A stretch of DNA of 64,000 nt, from the NCBI RefSeq assembly GCF_000001735.4, contig NC_003070.9:1550001-1614000 (forward strand), written 5' to 3'. The DNA comes from Arabidopsis thaliana (Eukaryota > Streptophyta > Magnoliopsida > Brassicales > Brassicaceae). Positions 58,558 to 64,000 of this stretch are shown here, piece after piece (within the stretch, counting starts at the first letter, position 1; each line of letters opens with the position of its first letter). The position numbers were made by a program, and so were the translations under genes. The notes under the pieces are model-generated. The model was given only the letters and a program-made list of their open reading frames with translations, ran no database searches and was not told the origin of the DNA.

Positions 58558-61291
58558 CTAGAAGAAGCTGAGCTCGGTGTATCCACGGGAGTAAGGTAAG
58601 AGCTCTTCAGCTTGGACCCGTGAAGCGGAGTAACTCGTTGTTCGCTTTATCCTATTATGAGCTGACTCAACCTCTGCACAGAAAATGCCGTAGACCGGTC
58701 TATGATCAGAGAACCGTGACTCTCCTCTTACATAAGATAACTGATGCAGTCCTTCACCAAACCACAATATCCTATCACACCTATTTTTAGAAAACCAAAT
58801 GTCAGATGAAAGATTCATATAGCAGCAGAAGTTCTTGTTTTCTTGCTGTTAAAATAAGGAAACTTACCAAGCAGGAGTGCGACGTTTCTCCTTGGGATGC
58901 AAATCATCTCCAGAGTATCTATCTGAGTTCCTCGAGTACTTGTACGTTGGTGGGAAATAAATCTTTCCTTCATTCCATCCCTTAAACACATGGCCTCGTT
59001 TTTGCTCAATTCTTAACTGCAAGCAAACATATTCCGCATAAGAACTTCTTGCGCCATTTCTTCACACCATTAGGATCTAAGTATATCTACAAACTAACCT
59101 GGTCATTTTCAAGTAAAGCTCTCCAATTCTGCATCTCAACAAGCGCTTTGGCAGATCGATAAGACAGTGCTATACGGTAGTTTAGATCGCCAAGCCATAT
59201 TACCCGGCTGGTAAAAATAAATGATGAATTAGATCAAAAAACTTGTAAAAAACCAACATAACTGTTTCTTGAAGTCCAATTTCAAAGTATGAGGAGTAAG
59301 TTTCATCAATCTTACTCATGCTGAAGGATGTTCTCAGGGGACTTTTCTTCCTCTGAACTCTTAACGCGCGGAAACCTCGTTTTCTTCAGTATCTCCATGA
59401 CATCAGAGTTTCTCTTTAGCTCATCGCCTTCTTTTTGTCCCGAAGTCAAGTGCGTACAAACGAAGCAAAAGCTTGTTTGATGGAGCAACATGCTTATTGA
59501 GATTGATCCCTACAAATAACAATAGAGGCAAAAGCATTATAATAACAAAGTGGCTCTAACTCATAGGACAGAACATTATATAATGAAGAACAAAGTCTAA
59601 CCTTATTTCCAAGATAACCCATCAGTCCCCTGCCAACACAAGATACTTTCATGTTCTTGACGTGTTCTCTTAGCTCACTTTTCACCCAAATGGTTAAGAA
59701 GACACCCACCATTTGTTTGCTAGCAACTAAACAATACTGCGAAGAGTTCCATGGGATCCTATATCCATTCTCGTTTGCTGCAGAACCTGGTGAGTACAAG
59801 ACAGTGCTTGGAGAATCCCCAAGACCATTATCATCATCTGAAGACCTTGAGAAGTCACTTGGCCGTGAATAATCACTCGGTCTAGAGTAGTAATCACTTG
59901 GTCTAGAGTAGTCACTCGGTCTTGAATCACTGGGTCTTCTGGAATAATCACTAGGCCTTCTGGAATAGTCACTAGGCCTTCTAGAATAATCACTAGGCCT
60001 TCTAGAGTAATCACTAGGCCTATGACTGCTGCTGCTACCACGGAAACTCGGGTCGAAATCACTTGGCCTGTGGCTGAAGAAGACACGGTCACAGACGCTG
60101 AAACGACGGTCAAGACCTGGCTGAGGAATAGAAGGATCATTCCATGTACTACTCGGGGTCTGAAAAGACCGTCTGTGGAAGAAAGTAGAGTTCTTTTGCC
60201 TTGTAGATCCAGAGAAATCAGCATCAAGCTCTGCCATAGGCACAGGGATAGGGGAAGGCGTGTGATAACCGCTGGTTCCGCTAGTTCCTGGTCGGTTATT
60301 AAGCGTTTTTCGGATAAGAGAGAGCCATTTCTGAGCAGGTCCATTGTCTTCAGCTCCAAGGACATTTCCAGCATTAAGAGGAACAATCTCTTGGAATCTG
60401 AACTTGACCAAATAGCAAAGATTGAGGGAATGAAAGAACTCAAAGAAACTCATTAAAAATGTCAAGTGTTTTGAAACATACATACCCGAGTACATAGATA
60501 TCAGCAGGAGCTGATGAATGAAGCCACTCATCAAGGTTTAAGTCTGAAGGAGGAGAGCGTCCAGCTACGTTCCATGTAGCCACAAAGATGCTGCTCAAAG
60601 TAATCAACACTAGATTTCAGTAAAAACAAAGTTTACAAGAAACATATGTGTATGTGTGTGTATATAGACATACCTGTAGTTTTGGACATCAATGATCCTA
60701 GGATTCTCATAATTCATTCTCCTTTGCCGAGCTTGCTGCTCCCAGTTCTTACTGAGTTTCTCTGTGACACCCCAGTGAAATCATCAGTACCATAAAAGAA
60801 AGATTCATCTGGTTTTACATGAAACAAGTCACAATATGTATGAGTCTTTTTACCAGTTTTGGTATTCTTGATTGTGGAAGGTGCTTTCTCAGCTGAAAAG
60901 CTACTTCTATGCTCTACTTCAATTCCTTTAATCAGTTTAACAAATCAACATCAGAACTAAATTGAATTAAGATTATCTCAGAAGAGACAAAACATAACGC
61001 TTGAGGATAAAAACAAGAACAAGTAAACAAAAATCAGTTAAAAGAAAGAAAGAAAGAGAGAGAGAGAAATTACCAGCAGAAGAAGGATCATCTGCTTGAA
61101 ACTCCTCTGTTTTGCTTTTGATATTGAACCATTTCCTTACCATCTTCTTGGACCATGCCAGCTTCATTTCAGAAATTCATAGAATAAAAAAAAGAGTTCA
61201 GCTTTTAAATTCCATGAAGATGGGCAAAAATAAAGTTAATAGATTTCGAGAATAAAGAAACCTTATTAGTCTTGGATTTCTCTTCTCTCAT
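58558..61291 (-). CDS. CVP2: CVP2, type I inositol polyphosphate 5-phosphatase
   Basis: Ten coding exons join in frame: 61291-61262, 61161-61074, 60925-60854, 60761-60674, 60590-60486, 60397-59602, 59509-59316, 59207-59099, 59016-58868, 58780-58558. The product is 607 aa. A basic N-terminus ([20 protein letters not shown]) precedes the 5-phosphatase fold: [39 protein letters not shown] (catalytic Asn and Arg motif) and [11 protein letters not shown] large Ser/Pro-rich loop with ten RPSD units separates the FQEIV and [16 protein letters not shown] segments, as in plant type I enzymes but richer in repeats. The enzyme removes the 5-phosphate from phosphoinositides or soluble inositol phosphates; in Arabidopsis CVP2 is needed for leaf vein continuity. 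Exon 1 codes for only 10 residues. Upstream, the leader is GA-rich. The CVP2 name rests on the family and recalled locus order. Confidence 0.92.
59855..60070 (-). repeat. Tandem RPSDYS-coding repeat inside CVP2
   Basis: About ten imperfect units of 15-21 bp encode [13 protein letters not shown] variants on the minus strand. On the plus strand the 21-bp period is visible as repeats of TCACTAGGCCTTCTGGAATA. The array keeps the frame throughout. Confidence 0.9.
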
Positions 61292-64000
61292 TGTTGCTTC
61301 TTCTCTGCAAGTGTATGTGTAGCTCTTTTCTTTTTCTTTCTCCAACAGAAAGAAACTCAATCCATCAAAAACAAAGGAAATTGACTGGAATTGGGGGGCT
61401 TTGTCCCTCTGGACGAGACAGAAACTTAAAGGAAAGCAAGTAAGAATATAGAATCAGGGTTTCTCCCTAAGAGATAGGTTTGAGATTCTAAGACTCTCTT
61501 TGGACAAAGCAATGTGAGGGCTTTCTTTCTTTTTTGTTCTTGAGAGAAGGTTTAATGGCAGAGACAGAAAAAAAGGAAATGTAGCAAAGAGAGAGAGACT
61601 TAAAATAAGAGAAAGTGTTGAAGAGACATCAATTCTTGAAAGTAGACAGAGGCGAGACAATGAGGGCAGATTTTAGAGTGAGAAAGTTAAAGTTAACAAA
61701 TTCTACAGAGAGAAAGAAAGAAAGAAAGGGAGAGAGAGGAGCTTCAATGAAACGGGCAAAGTAAAAGCAGCGTATTTTGAACAAAAATAAAGTTGCAGAG
61801 ACTAGTGAGTGTTTTAGTCCTGTTCTTTGCTCTACCTTTTTATTTTTAAGTTTTGGCTAAGTTCGTTTTTTTGTTTGTTTGTAATTAGTACTATGTTTTG
61901 TTTTTGGAAACTTTTTATTCATCTAATTTAATACCACGATTTGACAGACCCATTTGATTAGATTTCCAATACGAATATTTAATGTTGACAACGTCTGTCT
62001 AATTCAAATCTTTAATTCTCTTTTTTTTTTTTTTTGGCAAATATCATTTTTTTCTTGAATTTTGCCATCGCCAATAACATTTTATCTATACACTTTTTTC
62101 AACACAGTTGATCTATATTCTTAAGAAAATGCAAAAATCAGTATGTACGTCTCGATTCATAAATAAATCGTAGAAACGTTTTGCCAAAAAAAAAGAAAAA
62201 TAAATAAGATTGATAAAAAACGAGTTTTAATATTACTGACAAAAAATTGTAGAATGACATAATATTTAATTTAGTTGTGATTAATATTGTATAATTATAG
62301 AATTCTGCGACAATCTATGATTGATAGAAACATGCCTGTTGGTTTTGTCAACTCTAGTAAGAACTTATCATCACTTCTTGTAATAATAAAAGTAAAAGTC
62401 GATAATTTTTTTTTTTGTATCATAATCATTTAGCTAATAAGATGTGTCATATGTCAAATACATTTTTAATCGAATGAAATATCATGTTAATTTAAATAAT
62501 AAAAATTGAAACTTTACAAATTAATTGAGACATAATCGTTGGTGCAATTTATATTTACAAGTGGATCAGAATGAACCAAAAGTAATAGAAGCAAGAGAGA
62601 TTTTTTTTTGCATGCGAAATATGTATATGATGTTGACTGATTAAGCACCAAAAAAAGCTTATACTAATTCTGGGATACAAATTGCCACAAACCTATACGC
62701 TCGAATATGTAAATTGTAACACTTAACAAAGTTAACATAATAAGCAAATGGTTAATTAAGCTTAAAAAGAGAGTATTGCCAATTCATCAGTTAGGTAGTT
62801 GTGTTTATCATCTATCTGTACTCTTTTTTTTCTTGTTGCAAGAACATTTTTGCCTAAACTAGTTTGATTCTTTCATCTAGTTTTCGTAAACTAACTTATT
62901 CGGTGTCCATTTCTATTTCTTTCTGAAATTGAACTGATATAAATTAAGTCCATTCATCTATTTGTAGATCTTTTTTTTTCTTACCACATGATGATAATAT
63001 TTTTTTGTATTACATTTTCTCTCCAAGATTTGGGTCTATCAAACAAAGTAAATAAAGCAAAAGAATAATACTATAAAAAGTTAAAAAGAGAGAGAGGTAT
63101 AGAGGAAAAAGAGAAAGAGATAAAGAAAGCTATGTCATATAGTTTGCCATATCATCTTTCCTTTTCAATTTTTTTTTTTTTCGCCAGTTAACTTTTTATT
63201 TGTTCCCAAATTTTATCTTTATTTAAATATTGAGTTTCTTGATTTCCTAAAAATTTAGATGATTTATTTAAGGGTGAACGACCTGTGTGTCCCTCGGAAG
63301 TTTCATATAACACTAGACTTACACCGAATTCCAACCTCGATCTTGGTCAACACAAATGAAAAGTTCTACTCCTATTTCTCCCTAATTTGAAAGTTCGAAA
63401 TCTCAAAACACATAAAATCAAAATTCAAACCTAAAACACACATAAACATGGTTTATAATCGGTTTATTGTTACCCAGACATCGTTAACCACATTAGGACT
63501 AAACGAAACCGGATTTAACCTGAGTAGACCCGATTTAAGATCGAAAATCCCCAAATTTCAGAATCAAAGAACACTAGAATTTGAGAGAACCCAGAAATTT
63601 AATCAATTGATTGTTGAGGGAGAAATTCATGATGATGAAGACGGATCATATCAGCCACATTGCAAATCATCTCAGCCACAACCACACGATAAATCAGATA
63701 GTTATTAGAGCCTTCTCAATGCATTATTTCTCCGAACAAACTTTCTCAAGACACTTTCAGTCAAGGATAAATAAGATTAGAAGATACAATGGATTTATTT
63801 TTGGTTTTGCTTTTTAAGATTATGATTAAGTCGGCTTTGTTGTTTTGTTTTATAACTTGATTTACTCAAGCTCTGCGATTTTTGTCTCTGTTTTACATTG
63901 CTTTTTGATCTCTGCAACTAATGAAATGTTAATGGCACAAAAACCGTGTCATAAGCTACAAAATGATAACGATTCACCAAAATGAGACAACAATGAGATT
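61292..64000. other. CVP2 leader and distal intergenic region
   Basis: The first 500 bp are GA/CT-rich (AGAG and GAAAGAAAG runs near 61,040 and 61,705), typical of a 5' UTR or promoter. The rest is AT-rich. A T15 tract followed by GGCAAAT lies near 62,021. A CA/AC-rich leader-like stretch starts near 63,340 ahead of one small ORF (separate entry). Confidence 0.4.
63448..63708 (+). CDS. Possible 86-aa ORF, unrecognised
   Basis: ATG-started open frame beginning MVYNRFIVTQTSLTTLGLNE and ending HDKSDSY, preceded by an A/C-rich leader-like stretch. It has no signal peptide, membrane segment or known motif. The C-terminal half is acidic and His/Gln-rich. Composition is slightly less AT-rich than the flanks. 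It could be a small gene, or an exon or leader of a gene extending beyond the window. Confidence 0.2.
   Translation: MVYNRFIVTQTSLTTLGLNETGFNLSRPDLRSKIPKFQNQRTLEFERTQKFNQLIVEGEIHDDEDGSYQPHCKSSQPQPHDKSDSY

Noticed and set aside
59855..60070. Array considered as CRISPR-like
   Set aside because: Units are 15-21 bp, contiguous, without spacers, and encode protein in a plant gene.
59727..60456. Alternative-frame ORFs on both strands over CVP2 exon 6
   Set aside because: Shadows of the RPSD repeat exon; the 5-phosphatase frame is unambiguous.

Overview
This is a plant nuclear segment. The genes carry many short introns with GT..AG ends, the intergenic DNA is AT-rich, and there is a eukaryotic tRNA-Asn with a Pol III T-run. 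The recognisable gene order (pectinesterase, UBA5, KMS2, PHD-GNAT protein, LPA19, OFP12, SDE3, CVP2) matches what I remember of Arabidopsis thaliana chromosome 1, about AT1G05310 to AT1G05470. Locus names come from memory and should be confirmed by alignment. I rebuilt the exon chains by eye from splice sites and reading frame; nearly all multi-exon models close in frame.

Layout. 0.6-2.4 kb (-): pectinesterase 8. 4.9-7.7 kb (+): tail-anchored coiled-coil protein. 8.2-8.6 kb (+): small acidic unknown. 9.1-9.6 kb (-): CYSTM micro-protein. 10.9-14.0 kb (-): UBA5, the UFM1-activating E1, head-to-head with KMS2 (14.8-17.3 kb, +), a VMP1/DedA-type ER membrane protein. 19.4-22.3 kb (-): SEC14/CRAL-TRIO protein. 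22.3-27.2 kb: long AT-rich gap. 27.2-32.2 kb (+): PHD plus GNAT chromatin protein. 32.7-33.6 kb (-): LPA19 (Psb27-like), with a tRNA-Asn(GTT) about 120 bp upstream of its start. 34.3-35.2 kb (+): NYN-type gene interrupted by a stop. 35.5-37.3 kb (-): DUF1423/OBERON-like protein. 40.1-40.8 kb (+): OFP12. 42-43.4 kb: relic zone. 44.2-45.7 kb (-): unknown basic-tailed protein. 46.4-47.9 kb (-): single-TM protein, possibly ERG2/sigma-1 related. 48.2-48.6 kb (-): LINE 3' end. 50.0-51.1 kb (+): GPI-type lipid-transfer protein. 51.4-54.7 kb (-): SDE3 helicase. 58.6-61.3 kb (-): CVP2 phosphatase. 61.3-64 kb: mostly non-coding.

The genes are mostly unrelated neighbours with no operon-like logic. The UBA5/KMS2 pair shares one intergenic promoter, and both products are linked to the ER. 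The most interesting material is in the less-annotated DNA: an inverted copy of the NYN gene's promoter and 5' UTR 8 kb away, a frameshifted XPG/EXO1 nuclease relic, three tiny poly(A)-type insertions flanked by direct repeats, a duplicated exon in the lipid-transfer gene, and repeat-rich stretches in SDE3 and CVP2. I found no new multi-gene system, CRISPR array or intact transposon.
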